Counted from the stretch's first letter, positions 27,604 to 36,771 are shown. The stretch is 64,000 nt of DNA from Raineyella fluvialis (GCF_009646095.1 NZ_CP045725.1:1364001-1428000), one strand, 5' to 3'. Translations and numbers: made by a program. Notes: a model not told the origin generated them from the letters alone.

Positions 27604-28839
27604 TCAGTTCTCCTCGTGCTTGCCGGCCATCGACATCAGCGTCGGGACGGGCAGTTTGTGACCGGGCAGGAGCATGCGCCAGTAGAGCTGTTCGAAGGCG
27701 AGCTTGCCCATGTGATTGATGCGGGAACGCCCCAGCAGCTTCATCGGCCCGATGCCGGGCAGCGGGAAGGTACCGGTCAACGGCTGGGTGTCGTAGTTGA
27801 AGTCCAGGAGCAGCGCCTGGCCACGGCCGGACTCGACGAAGCAGTTGGCGTGCCCGTCGAACTTGTTCGGCATCGGCTTGCCCTCGACAGCGGCGAGGAA
27901 GTTCGGGACGAACGTCTCGACACCGAAGTGGGCCACGGCCCCGGCCTTGGAGGTCGGGATGTTACTGGCGTCGCCCAGGACGAAGATGTTGTCGTACTGC
28001 GTCGATCGCAGCGTCTGCTTGTCGACCGGAATGAAACCATTTTCATCGCCCAGACCAGAATCGAACACGTACTGCTGGCCGGTGTTGAGCGGGATGGTGA
28101 CCAGCAGGTCGAAGGGGAGCTCGCGCCCGTCGTACGACACGATCATCTGGCGTTCGTTGTCGATGTGCTCCAGAGCGAAGTCCGAGGCCAGCCGGATGGA
28201 CCGGTCGGTCATCAGGTTGCCCAACTCGCGCGAGGCGACCGGCTTGGTGAACGCCCCGTCAAGGGGAGTGACGTAGGTGATGTCGACCTTGTGGCGGATG
28301 CGGCGGGTGCGGAAGTAGTCCTCCACCAGGAAGACGAACTCCAGCGGCGCGACCGGACACTTGATCGGCATGTCGGTGAGCTGCACCAGGATCTTGCCGC
28401 CCTCGAACGCCTCGAGGGCGTCGTGCAGCTTGCTGGAGCCCTCGAGCGTGTAGAAGTCGAAGACCTTCTTGTACCAGAGGGAGCCGTCGGCCATCCCGGG
28501 AGTCAGGTCGGGACGCGGACGGGTGCCGGTGGCGATCAGGAGCCAGTCGTACGGCAGGGTCCGGCCGTCCTCGAGGTCGACTTCGTTGTCGGCCGCTCGG
28601 ACCTTGCGGATGCCGGTCTGGACGAAATCGACGCCCTTGGGCAGGTAGCGCGTCCGGGGTTTGACGACCCTTTCGGGCGTGTAGGTGCCGAACGGGATGA
28701 ACAGGTAACCGGGCTGGTACTGATGGTCGTTGTCTTTGTCGACCACAGTGATAGCCCAGTCTGCGGAAAGCTCGCGCCTGAGGATGTTCGCGAGCATGGT
28801 GCCGGCGGTACCGGCACCGAGGATGAGGAGCCGTCTCAT
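27604..28839 (-). CDS. sqr: Sulfide:quinone oxidoreductase family flavoprotein
   Basis: A 411-residue FAD protein. It has an N-terminal Rossmann motif (LLILGAGTAGTMLANIL), HQYQPGYLFIPFGTY, the ATGTRPRPDL segment, Cys161 in IKCPVAPLEFVFLVEDYF, and the second FAD motif NIFVLGDASNIPTSKAG. The C-terminal region (YWRMLLPGHKLP) is a likely membrane-association helix. It would oxidise sulfide and pass electrons to the quinone pool at the inner face of the membrane. Position in front of dsrC and dsrE supports this. A perfect 20-base palindrome lies 9 bases upstream of the start. The exact Sqr subtype was not determined. Confidence 0.88.
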   Translation of the reverse strand: MRRLLILGAGTAGTMLANILRRELSADWAITVVDKDNDHQYQPGYLFIPFGTYTPERVVKPRTRYLPKGVDFVQTGIRKVRAADNEVDLEDGRTLPYDWLLIATGTRPRPDLTPGMADGSLWYKKVFDFYTLEGSSKLHDALEAFEGGKILVQLTDMPIKCPVAPLEFVFLVEDYFRTRRIRHKVDITYVTPLDGAFTKPVASRELGNLMTDRSIRLASDFALEHIDNERQMIVSYDGRELPFDLLVTIPLNTGQQYVFDSGLGDENGFIPVDKQTLRSTQYDNIFVLGDASNIPTSKAGAVAHFGVETFVPNFLAAVEGKPMPNKFDGHANCFVESGRGQALLLDFNYDTQPLTGTFPLPGIGPMKLLGRSRINHMGKLAFEQLYWRMLLPGHKLPVPTLMSMAGKHEEN

Positions 28840-28847
28840 GACTACGA

Positions 28848-28867
28848 GGATACCCGTACGGGTATCC
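28848..28867. promoter_or_regulatory. 20-bp perfect palindrome upstream of sqr operon
   Basis: GGATACCCGTACGGGTATCC is fully self-complementary. The ATACCC/GGGTAT arrangement resembles operators of CsoR/CstR-family repressors, which sense copper or persulfide. Position just before sqr suggests persulfide-responsive control, but no csoR/cstR gene is in the window. Confidence 0.6.
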
Positions 28868-28879
28868 GAGTACTACCCT

Positions 28880-29587
28880 TTACGTAGGACTCGCAGGGTG
28901 ATCCGCCACACCCCCGGTGCCGCGGAACGACGCCAGGGGAGAGTCGAGGATGTGCTGCGTCATCGCCCTCTCGGCCGCCTCGGGGTCCCGGTCGCGGATG
29001 CCTTCGTACACCTCCCGATGGCCCCGGTTGCGTTCGACGAGGCTGCCGGTGAAGCCGCCACCGTGGGTGGCGATGAGGAAGTCGCTCAGGTCCCACAGGT
29101 CATGACTGATGTCGGCGGCGAGGGGGGCGTTGGCCATCCGGTGGATCAGTGAGTGGATGTTGCGGTTGTCCTGCACGTACGCCTGGCCGCCCGACCCGTC
29201 GTCGCGCGAGGCCAGTGCATCCAGGCGGTCGCACAGCGCGGCAAGCTCGGCCAACTGCGCCTCGCTGCGTCGGGTGGCCGCCCTGAAGGCCATCCCGCCC
29301 TCGGTGCGGGCGAACATCCAGAAGAAGGTCCCGACCTCCTCGGGGGTGTACTGACTCACCCGTACGCCCACCTGGGGCTGGATCTGCACGAGGCGGTCCG
29401 CGGCCAGCATGTGCAGGGCCTCCATCACCGGCTGCTTGCTGACCCCGTACTCCTCGCGGAGCTTGACCACCGTGATCGCTTCGCCCGCCGGGTACCGCCC
29501 GGCCAGGAGGTCCTGCTTCAACCGCTCGTACACCCCGCGGGCCAGTCGACCACCGACCACGGAGGAGCGGCCGGCGGGGGAGGACAT
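28880..29587 (-). CDS. GntR family regulator, FCD type
   Basis: A 235-residue regulator. The N-terminal winged helix has LARGVYERLKQDLLAGRYPAG, then LREEYGVSKQPVMEALHML. The C-terminal all-helical FCD domain has HSLIHRMANAP and a late GHREVYEGIRDRDPEAAERAM, with His residues placed for metal or carboxylate binding. It lies downstream of the ring hydroxylase and MFS genes on the same strand and probably controls them. FCD-type GntR proteins usually respond to organic acids. Confidence 0.88.
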   Translation of the reverse strand: MSSPAGRSSVVGGRLARGVYERLKQDLLAGRYPAGEAITVVKLREEYGVSKQPVMEALHMLAADRLVQIQPQVGVRVSQYTPEEVGTFFWMFARTEGGMAFRAATRRSEAQLAELAALCDRLDALASRDDGSGGQAYVQDNRNIHSLIHRMANAPLAADISHDLWDLSDFLIATHGGGFTGSLVERNRGHREVYEGIRDRDPEAAERAMTQHILDSPLASFRGTGGVADHPASPT

Positions 29588-29664
29588 GCGGTGAGTCTAT
29601 CGAGGGAGGTGAGGTGCATGACGGTGAACGACCGGGTGGCCGCGCCCGCCATGCACCTCTCGCC

Positions 29665-31466
29665 TCAGACGAGGACCTTGGCCCCGGCGTCGACCTGGTC
29701 CGCGACCTGGTCCACGACCTGGTCCCCGACCCGGTCCAGCACGCTGTCCAGCGCGGTCTCGAGCAGCGTACGGGCCTCCGCGGGGTCCCAGACCGCTCCC
29801 GGGCAGCGCCAGGCGACCACCGCGTCGGGCCGGACCAGCAGTGCCCCGGCCTCGTGGACCTCCCGTTGCCGGTACCAGTCGTGGTACGGGTCGTGGGCAT
29901 CGACATCCGCGCCGACCAGCACGACATCGAGGAACTCGGCACCGAGCTCGTCGGCCGCCTCACGCCACGCAGTGCCGGCCTGTCCGGTGACGAGGGTGAA
30001 GCGTCCCTTGCCGACGATGTCGAGGGTGGAGCGTCGGGTCCCCTCGCCGTCCACCAGCCAGGCGTGCGGCAGCTTGGCGCCCGGCCGGGTGGTCGGCTGG
30101 GCGTAGAGCTCGACGTCTCGCTCCCACACCTCCTCGGGCAGGGTCGGATCAGGCAGGACAGCCGAGGAGACGTAGCGGTGGTTCTTCTCCACCCCCTCCG
30201 CGTTCCACTCGTGCTCCTTCAGCTGCAGCGCCGCCTCCAGCCGGGCGCGGCGGCGGACCCCGTCCTCGGTCGGGGCGTTGAGCTTCGCCAGCGCGTTCGT
30301 CACCGGATCCGCCTCCCCGCTGGTGTCGAAGCAGTCACGGATCGCCGCGTAGTCGAGCCGGGACTGGTTCGCCCGCAGCACGATCTGTCGGCCCACCGGC
30401 GCCCGTTCCTCGGAGTAGCTGTCGAGCAGTCCGGCCCCGGCGTAGCCCTTGATCGCGTACGCCAGCTTCCAGGCGAGGTTGTGGGCGTCCTGGACGCAGG
30501 TGTTCAGCCCCAGGCCGCTGCTCGGCGGATGCCGGTGGGTGGCGTCGCCGCCGCAGAAGACCCGGCCGCGCGAGTACTCCGTGGCGTACTCCTGGTTGAC
30601 GTACCAGACGGACCGGTTGAAGATCTCGATCTCCAGGTCGGGCACCCCCACCAACTGGCGGATCCGACCGACCAGCTCCTCGTCGGTCGGCTCAGGCACC
30701 CCGTCCTCGGGCAGGAAGCCCCAGCCGGCGATCCATTCGGTCCAGGGCTTCGTGCAGCGCAGCAGGCCGAGACCGATCTCCCCCACGTTCATCTCCGGGT
30801 TGAAGAACCAGTGCAGGATGCTCGGGCGGTGCTCGACATAGCGCCGCAGGTCGCAGCGGAACTGCGTGTAGAGCGTCCCGGCGCGGTTCTGGTGACCCTC
30901 GAACGGCAGCCCGATGGTCTGGGCGACCAGGGAGCGGGCACCGTCGGCGCCGACCAGGTAGCGGGACCGGATGACCTCCTGCTGTCCGCTGAGGCGGTTC
31001 CGCAGTCGTGCGGTCACCCCCTCCTCGTCCTGGGTGAAGTCCACGAGCTCGGTCTGGTAGCTCAGTGCGACGCCGTGGCGTCCGGCGGCGTCGACGAGTA
31101 CGGGCTCGATCCGGTCCTGCGGGATGTCGAGGTACTCGCACGGGCTGTGGCGTACGTAGTCGCCGTGCCGGGCGAACCCGGACCCCCAGGCCGGCATCCG
31201 GGCGATCTCCGGGCCGGTGAGGCTGACGGCGAGCAGGGTGTCGCCCATCTCCGCCCATGGGGTGGCGACGCTGCGGGCGCGCTCCTCCAGGCCGAGGTCC
31301 CGGAGGACCTCCATGGTGCGCTGGCTGGTGATGTGGGCGCGGGGGGAGTTGGCGACCCAGGGGCCTTCGTCACCAGTCGTACCGAGACGCCCTGCTGGGC
31401 GAGCGCGATCGCGGTCGTCAGACCGAAGGGGCCCGCGCCGACGACGAGGACGTCGGTGTGGGTCAT
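29665..31466 (-). CDS. FAD-dependent aromatic hydroxylase, TfdB/MhpA-like (frame break near 5' end)
   Basis: About 600 residues after repair. The N-terminus MTHTDVLVVGAGPFGLTTAIALAQ is the FAD GxGxxG fold; then WVANSPRAHITSQRTMEVLRDLG, RYLVGADGARSLVAQ, and GRVFCGGDATHRHPP with GLGLNTCVQDAHNLAWKL, the class A hydroxylase GD motif. A C-terminal thioredoxin-like domain follows. It would hydroxylate a phenol or similar aromatic with NAD(P)H and oxygen. The frame break at 31360-31363 is repaired by one base. The C-terminus ends in an unusual repeated DQV pattern (VGDQVVDQVADQVDAG). It sits 25 bases after the MFS gene, in one operon with it. Confidence 0.85.
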
Positions 31467-31491
31467 CGGGTGTCCGAGATCCGGCGCCATC

Positions 31492-32829
31492 TCAGTGCAC
31501 CTCCTGCTGCTGCAACTCGGCCTCGCGTCGACCCCAGGGGCCGGGCAGCAGTGCCACCGAGAGGATCGAGATGGCACAGACGACCACCATGTAGAGGCCG
31601 ACGCCGGTCGAGGAGTGGGTGGCTCCGAAGATGGCGGTCGCGATCGTGGGGGCGAAGGCGGGGCCGACGATCTGGGAGATCGTGTACCCGACCGAGGCGC
31701 CGGAGTAGCGGACCTCCTTGGGGAAGACCATGGAGAACAGGGGACCGGTGACGCCGGCGGCCGGTGGCATGGCGATGCCGAACATCAGGGTGATGGCCAG
31801 CATGAAGAGCAGGGAGTTCCCACTGTTGATGAGGGCGAGGGCGGGGAAGACGGATGCGCCCATCAGGACCGCCCCGAGCAGGTAGACGGTCTTGCGACCC
31901 CAGTAGTCCGACAGCCAGCCGAAGACCGGGTACGCCAGGGTCGCGATCACCGCGGCGACCAGCATCCCGGCGAGCGCCTCCACCCGCGGAATGCCCACGA
32001 CCTTGCTCCCGTAGGTGATGAAGTAGGACATGCACAGGTAGGCCAGCACGCCCTGGCTCACGAAGGTCCCGGCGATCAGCAGGATCGGCTTCCAGTGGTA
32101 CCGGAAGGCGGTGGCGATCGGGAGGGCCTGGACGGCGTCCTCGTCCCGGGCGGCCTGGAAGGCCGGGCTCTCCTCGACCGTGAGCCGGATGGCCAGGCCG
32201 ATCACGACCAACAGGGCGCTGATCAGGAAGGGCACCCGCCAGCCCCAGGTGAGGAACTGGTCGTCGGGGAGCAGGGCGGCCACCAGGAACGCGCCGGTGG
32301 CGAGCCCGGTCCCGAGCGGAGCGCCCATCTGCGGGAACGAGCCGAAGATGCCCTTGCGGCCCACCGGCGCGTGCTCCACCGCCATCAGGGTCGCGCCGCC
32401 CCATTCGCCGCCGACCATGAAGCCCTGGACCAGGCGCAGCACGGTCAACAGGACCGGGGCGGCGACGCCGATGGCTGCGTACGTCGGCAGCAGACCGATC
32501 AGTACGGTGGCCAGCCCCATGCCGAGCAGGGTGATGACCAGCATCTTCTTGCGCCCGACCCGGTCACCGAAGTGGCCGAACACCACACCGCCGAGCGGCC
32601 TGGCCAGGAAGCCGACGCCGAGCGTGGCGAAGGACAGCAGCGTCCCGGTGAGAGGGGTGGCGGCGGGGAAGAAGAGCTTCGGGAACACGAGCGCGGCGGC
32701 CGTCCCGAAGATGAAGAAGTCGTAGTACTCGACAGTGGTGCCGATGAGGCTGGCTACTGCCACGGTCATCGGCTTCGCCGCGGTGGGGGGCCGGACTCCG
32801 GCGGAGAGGGCCTGGTCGACAGACGTCAT
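31492..32829 (-). CDS. MFS transporter, metabolite:H+ symporter type
   Basis: A 445-residue transporter with 12 predicted helices. The MHS-family start is VASLIGTTVEYYDFFIFGTAAALVF; the loop 2-3 motif is GHFGDRVGRKKMLVITLLGMG; RLVQGFMVGGEWGGATLM follows. These are typical of ShiA/KgtP/ProP-like carriers for carboxylates and aromatic acids. It lies first in an operon with the ring hydroxylase, so it likely imports that enzyme's substrate. A 12-base palindrome sits 32 bases upstream of its start. Confidence 0.88.
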   Translation of the reverse strand: MTSVDQALSAGVRPPTAAKPMTVAVASLIGTTVEYYDFFIFGTAAALVFPKLFFPAATPLTGTLLSFATLGVGFLARPLGGVVFGHFGDRVGRKKMLVITLLGMGLATVLIGLLPTYAAIGVAAPVLLTVLRLVQGFMVGGEWGGATLMAVEHAPVGRKGIFGSFPQMGAPLGTGLATGAFLVAALLPDDQFLTWGWRVPFLISALLVVIGLAIRLTVEESPAFQAARDEDAVQALPIATAFRYHWKPILLIAGTFVSQGVLAYLCMSYFITYGSKVVGIPRVEALAGMLVAAVIATLAYPVFGWLSDYWGRKTVYLLGAVLMGASVFPALALINSGNSLLFMLAITLMFGIAMPPAAGVTGPLFSMVFPKEVRYSGASVGYTISQIVGPAFAPTIATAIFGATHSSTGVGLYMVVVCAISILSVALLPGPWGRREAELQQQEVH

Positions 32830-32860
32830 TGTCAGCTCCTTGGGGTGAGGTGCTGAGACG

Positions 32861-32872
32861 CTAGCATGCTAG
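32861..32872. promoter_or_regulatory. Palindrome upstream of the MFS-hydroxylase operon
   Basis: CTAGCATGCTAG is self-complementary and overlaps a broader ATGC-N6-GCAT symmetry. FadR/FCD-type GntR operators are short A/T-containing palindromes of this kind, so it may bind the GntR protein encoded at the operon's end. Confidence 0.4.
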
Positions 32873-32978
32873 TACGCATGAGGTAAAGGTCACAGTCCAT
32901 CCCGCGCCGTTCCGCGGATATGGCAGGAGCGGGGGACGACTCAGGCTCTCGCGAGAGGCCCCCGTTACGCTGGGGAAC

Positions 32979-34334
32979 ATGTTCCGTCCCGGGACCCTCG
33001 TGTGGTGGATGCTGGAGCGGTTGTGGCCCACACACCCGCGCCGGTGGCGCGACGTGCCCGCACGCCTGGAACCGACCGGGGTCTGGGTCCTGCGGCTGAC
33101 CATCGCGACGGTCCTGGCGTACCTGGCCAGCATGCCGATCGTCCAGGGGCCGCCGGACCTGACCGGCGCGCTGACCGCCCTGCTGGTCGTGCAGGGCACG
33201 AACGTGGGAACCCTGCGCAGCATGGTGGTGCGGATCGGCGCCGTCGTCACCGGGGTGATGCTCGCTGTCCTCGTGTCACAGTTCGTCGGCCTGTCGTGGT
33301 GGAGCCTGGCGCTCGTCGTGGCGCTGTCGCTCGCCTCGGCCAAGGTCTTCCGGCTCGGCGAGCAGTCCTTGGAGACGCCGATCAGCGCGATGCTGATCCT
33401 TGCGGTGCAGGGGCAGGCGATGGCGGTGGAGAACCGGATCTTCACCACCCTGATCGGCGCTGCGATCGGTTTCCTGTTCGTGGTCGTGCTGCCCTCCCCG
33501 GTGCCCACCCGCCGCGCAGCCGCGATGGTGCGCCGCGCCGCGGTGGGCACGTCGGACCTGCTGATCAGCGCTGCCGAGTCGATGTCCACCCAGCCGATCT
33601 TCCGGGCCCGGGCCGAGACCTGGCTCGCTGAGGCCCGGGGGCTGAGCGGGGAGGTCGGACGGGCCCGCGCGCTGGTGGTCGAGTCGCGCGAGGCCCGCCG
33701 GATCAATGCCCGCGCGTTCGGCACCACCGATGTCGGGCCGGTCCTGGAACTCGGGGTGGGGACGATCGAGCGGATCGTCTTCGACGCCCGCAACCTGTTC
33801 CACATGATCGCGCTGGAGGCACCGGCCCGGGAGACCCGCGACGACGGTTACGGCGAGGACGTACGCCCCGCGCTCGCCTGGGTGCTCGCGACGCTGGCGG
33901 ACGCCATCGCGGCGTACGGTCGATTCGTCGAGGCCGAGGTGGAGGGGCGCCGGCCGGAACCCGCTGGCGGCGGCCACATCCTCACCCACGCCGGCGCCGC
34001 GGCCGAGCACGAGCTGGACGAGGCGCTGGCGCAGGTCGGCGAGGCCCGGGCCATGCTCACCGACCTGATGACCGTCGATCCGGCCCAGGATCGCGGGCTC
34101 TGGCTGCTCCGCGGCTCGATCCTGGGCGTCCTCCACCAGATCATCAACGAACTCGAGCACGAGGAGCGCCGCCGGGCCGCCGATCAGCTGGCCTCGGACC
34201 GGGCGCTCGGTCTGTGGCCACGGGTGATGCCGATCCTGGTCCGCCCGGTCGAACGCCCCGACGGGGAGGGCTGGGTCGACCCGGACGCCTCGAAGGAGAC
34301 CTCCGAGATCCCGCGGATCGATGACGCCGGATAG
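32979..34334 (+). CDS. FUSC/aromatic acid exporter family membrane protein
   Basis: A 451-residue protein. The N-terminal half has about six membrane helices (WVLRLTIATVLAYLASM, LTALLVVQGTNVGTLRSM, VVALSLASAKVF, TTLIGAAIGFLFVVVLP). The C-terminal half is soluble, helical and Arg/Ala/Glu-rich with a conserved RLxF-like core. This matches the FUSC/YccS/ArAE organisation of efflux proteins. It is divergent from the aromatic-substrate MFS gene, so a role in exporting aromatic acids is plausible. It runs into the urea transporter gene with a 13-base gap. Confidence 0.75.
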   Translation: MFRPGTLVWWMLERLWPTHPRRWRDVPARLEPTGVWVLRLTIATVLAYLASMPIVQGPPDLTGALTALLVVQGTNVGTLRSMVVRIGAVVTGVMLAVLVSQFVGLSWWSLALVVALSLASAKVFRLGEQSLETPISAMLILAVQGQAMAVENRIFTTLIGAAIGFLFVVVLPSPVPTRRAAAMVRRAAVGTSDLLISAAESMSTQPIFRARAETWLAEARGLSGEVGRARALVVESREARRINARAFGTTDVGPVLELGVGTIERIVFDARNLFHMIALEAPARETRDDGYGEDVRPALAWVLATLADAIAAYGRFVEAEVEGRRPEPAGGGHILTHAGAAAEHELDEALAQVGEARAMLTDLMTVDPAQDRGLWLLRGSILGVLHQIINELEHEERRRAADQLASDRALGLWPRVMPILVRPVERPDGEGWVDPDASKETSEIPRIDDAG

Positions 34335-34347
34335 GGGGAGTGCTGCC

Positions 34348-35448
34348 ATGTCCACGACCAGCGCGCAGCAGGCGCGCCGTTCCGCCCTCGACTCGGCCCT
34401 CGATGTCGGCCGCGCTCCCTTCCCCGGCGCCGGGTCGAACGGCGCCCTGCAGTGGGTCGACCGGGTGTTGCGCGGCACCGGTCAGGTCGTGTTCCAGGCC
34501 AACTGGCTGACCGGCCTGCTCATCCTGGTCGCCATCGGGATCAACTCACCGGTGTATCTCGTCGCGGCCGTGGTGGGGGTGGCCGCCTCGACCGCCACCG
34601 CACTGCTGCTCCGGATGGAGCACGGGATGGTGGACGCCGGGCTGACCGGCTTCAACGGCTGTCTGTTCGGCATCGGCCTGGTCGCCTACCTCAGTCGGGA
34701 CTTCACCGCGGGATCATGGCCCTCGGCCCTCGTCTGGGCGTACGTCGTCGTGGGCGCGGCGATGACCACGGTGATGCTCTCGGCGATCGGCTCACTCCTG
34801 GGGTCGCGGACGACGCCCGCACTCACCTCGCCGTTCGTTTTCACCGCCTGGATCTTCCTCTTCGCCACGCTGCGATTCAGCCGGTTGGTGCCCGGCCCCC
34901 TGCTCGACCCCAGCCTGCCCACGCCACTCGTCCACGGCGATGTCTATCCGTTGGGGACCTGGTTCCTGGGTACGTTCAAGGGGATCGCGGAGATCTTCTT
35001 CCAGGACAACTGGGTCAGCGGGCTGGTGATCCTGCTCGCCATCGCGGTGAACAGCCGGATGAGTGCCCTGATGGGGCTTCTCGGCTCGGTCCTCGGCGTG
35101 GGGGTGGCGATGCTGTCCGGGGCGCGCGCCACGACGATCGCGCTGGGGCTGTTCGGCTTCAACGCCGCGCTCACCGCCATGGCGCTCGGCGGGGTGTTCT
35201 TCGTCCTCAACCGGGCCGGCTTCTGCTACACGCTGTTCGGCGTGGTCGTCACGGTCTGGGCCTGGGCGACGATGAGCGTTCTGCTCAGCCCCGTGGGGAT
35301 GCCGACCTTCACCTCGGCCTTCGTCCTCGTCGGGTGGGTCTTCATCATCGGCAAGGCCGGCTTCCGTGCCGTCGTGCCGATCGACCCCGGCCTGTCCACC
35401 TACCCCGAGGACAACCTGCGCCGCTGGCGGGCCGATCAGCTCAGCTGA
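34348..35448 (+). CDS. Urea transporter
   Basis: A 366-residue UT-family (SLC14-like) channel with the internal two-fold repeat: VVFQANWLTGLLILVAIG and GFNGCLFGIGLV in the first half, IFFQDNWVSGLVILLAIA and GFNAALTAMALGGVFF in the second. TSPFVFTAWIFLFA and GTWFLGTFKGIAEIFFQ are also conserved UT motifs. It allows selective urea diffusion across the membrane. The ATG at 34348 is chosen for its GGGGGAG ribosome site. No urease is in the window. It stands between the FUSC gene and an IclR gene of the ureide island, where urea could be imported or vented. Confidence 0.9.
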   Translation: MSTTSAQQARRSALDSALDVGRAPFPGAGSNGALQWVDRVLRGTGQVVFQANWLTGLLILVAIGINSPVYLVAAVVGVAASTATALLLRMEHGMVDAGLTGFNGCLFGIGLVAYLSRDFTAGSWPSALVWAYVVVGAAMTTVMLSAIGSLLGSRTTPALTSPFVFTAWIFLFATLRFSRLVPGPLLDPSLPTPLVHGDVYPLGTWFLGTFKGIAEIFFQDNWVSGLVILLAIAVNSRMSALMGLLGSVLGVGVAMLSGARATTIALGLFGFNAALTAMALGGVFFVLNRAGFCYTLFGVVVTVWAWATMSVLLSPVGMPTFTSAFVLVGWVFIIGKAGFRAVVPIDPGLSTYPEDNLRRWRADQLS

Positions 35449-35477
35449 CCGGAAGGAAGGACCAGCGGATCAGCGGA

Positions 35478-36263
35478 TCAGCGGCCCCACTGCGTGTTGC
35501 TCTTCTCGATCGCCTCACGCAGGCGCTCGGCCAGCTTGTTCAGTTCCGGGACCACCACCGTGGTGACGACCTCGTCGGTCATCCGCGAGGGGAGCCCGGA
35601 GGCCGAGACGGCCAGGTGGAGCGGCACGTCGAGGGAGACCGCCACGCACCGTACGCCCAGGTCGTGCTCGGCCTCGTCGATGGCGTAGCCGCGCTCGCGG
35701 ATCTCGTGCAGTTGGGCGATGAGTTCGTTCGGGTCGGTGATCGTCGTGGGGGTGAAGGCCCGCATCCCGGCGCGGTCGAGGATCGTCCGGACCTCGGCGT
35801 CCGAGAACTGGCTCAGGATCGCCTTGCCCACGCCGCTGGCGTGGATCGAGACCTGGTTGCCCACCTCGGTGAACAGGCGCATCGGGTGCTCGGAGGGCAC
35901 GTGGGCGATGTAGCGCGCGAAGTCCTGGTCGAGCATGGCCACGGACACGGATTCGTCGACCTTCGCCGCGAACTCGGCCAGCATTGGCCGGAAGGCGATG
36001 CCCAGCGAACCACCGGCGTAACGGGACAACGGGATCAGCCGCGCCCCCAGCGCATAGGTGCGCCGTGGTGTCTGGAAGGCGTAACCGCCGGCGATCAGGG
36101 TGCGCAGGATGCGATGGGCGGTGGGCATGGGCAGGTTGCAGTTCTCGGCGATCTCGGAGATGCCCATCGGACGCTCGGACAGCGCGATCTCTTCCAGGAT
36201 CCGGAAGGCTCGCACGATCGACTGCACCGAATTGGTGCTGGTCGGTGCGGTAGTTTCGGTCAT
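35478..36263 (-). CDS. IclR family regulator (copy 1)
   Basis: A 261-residue IclR protein. The winged helix-turn-helix at the N-terminus is SVQSIVRAFRILEEIALSERPMG, then CNLPMPTAHRILRTLI. The effector domain contains RYIAHVPSEHPMRLFTEVGN, ASGVGKAILSQ and GVRCVAVSLDVPLHLAVSASG. It is very similar across its whole length to the IclR at 54341, which suggests a duplication. The ATG at 36263 has GAGGAGAC upstream. It lies at the left border of the ureide island. Allantoin-regulator AllR proteins belong to the same family, but the effector here is not known. Confidence 0.92.
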   Translation of the reverse strand: MTETTAPTSTNSVQSIVRAFRILEEIALSERPMGISEIAENCNLPMPTAHRILRTLIAGGYAFQTPRRTYALGARLIPLSRYAGGSLGIAFRPMLAEFAAKVDESVSVAMLDQDFARYIAHVPSEHPMRLFTEVGNQVSIHASGVGKAILSQFSDAEVRTILDRAGMRAFTPTTITDPNELIAQLHEIRERGYAIDEAEHDLGVRCVAVSLDVPLHLAVSASGLPSRMTDEVVTTVVVPELNKLAERLREAIEKSNTQWGR

Positions 36264-36381
36264 GGCGTCTCCTCTGCTGCATCGTTGCAGACATCGTCCG
36301 GTGTGGCTCGGCGCCACGCCCCGCAAGGTGTTTCTGGTGGGTCCTCTACTGGCCCCGCACCTGCCTCATAGTACCACCATC

Positions 36382-36397
36382 CGAAAGTTAAGTTCCG
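36382..36397. promoter_or_regulatory. Candidate IclR operator (CGAA-N7-TTCCG), site 1
   Basis: CGAAAGTTAAGTTCCG, 119 bases upstream of IclR copy 1. The same spacing is found at 37889, 54181 and 58655. The 10 bases that follow (GTGGGCGGAT) also partly match the site at 54181. The rest of the 302-base gap 36264-36565 shows no gene. Confidence 0.45.
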
Positions 36398-36565
36398 GTG
36401 GGCGGATGTAACGATGGCGGTAATGATTCTTCCGCATCGTGGAACGCTTTGTTGAAGCTTGATTATCTTGATCGTAGAGTTGAGGCATCAAGGGGGAAGG
36501 ATCCGGCAGAGCCGGGCCGACCCCCTTACTCATGCCCTCTGGGCCCTACGAACACAAGGAGAATC

Positions 36566-36691
36566 GTGCAGGATCGCACCGAGAACACTGAGAACACCAC
36601 CAAGTCCTTCAACGACATCCGCAACATCGCCGTGCCGGCCGTGCTGACCGCCGCCAGCGCAGTGCTCGGCATCGTCGTCGTCCTGGGCTGA
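36566..36691 (+). CDS. Small single-helix membrane protein, 41 residues
   Basis: GTG start after a good AAGGAG ribosome site. The hydrophilic N-terminus (QDRTENTENTTKSFNDIR) is followed by one strong hydrophobic helix (AVPAVLTAASAVLGIVVVLG), then stop. A terminator hairpin follows 60 bases later. No family was recognised. The ribosome site, clean amphipathic layout and terminator support a real gene. It could be a small accessory subunit of a transporter such as the AEC carrier next door; that is speculation. Confidence 0.55.
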   Translation: MQDRTENTENTTKSFNDIRNIAVPAVLTAASAVLGIVVVLG

Positions 36692-36750
36692 CGCCACCCG
36701 CGACACTGATCCAGCACACCTCGTGCTGAGCTGTCGTCCGCTGGACCGGT

Positions 36751-36771
36751 CCCCCTCGGCTACCGAGGGGG
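36751..36771 (+). terminator. Terminator hairpin after the small membrane protein
   Basis: CCCCCTCGG (36751-36759) pairs with CCGAGGGGG (36763-36771) around the loop CTA. No T run follows. It separates the small protein from the AEC transporter. Confidence 0.6.

Noticed and set aside
29614-32856. A plus-strand open frame of 1080 codons opposite the ring hydroxylase and MFS transporter
   Set aside because: It is antisense to two well-supported genes. Its translation is low-complexity Asp/Gly/Val/Arg-rich without domain motifs, the usual shadow in GC-rich DNA.
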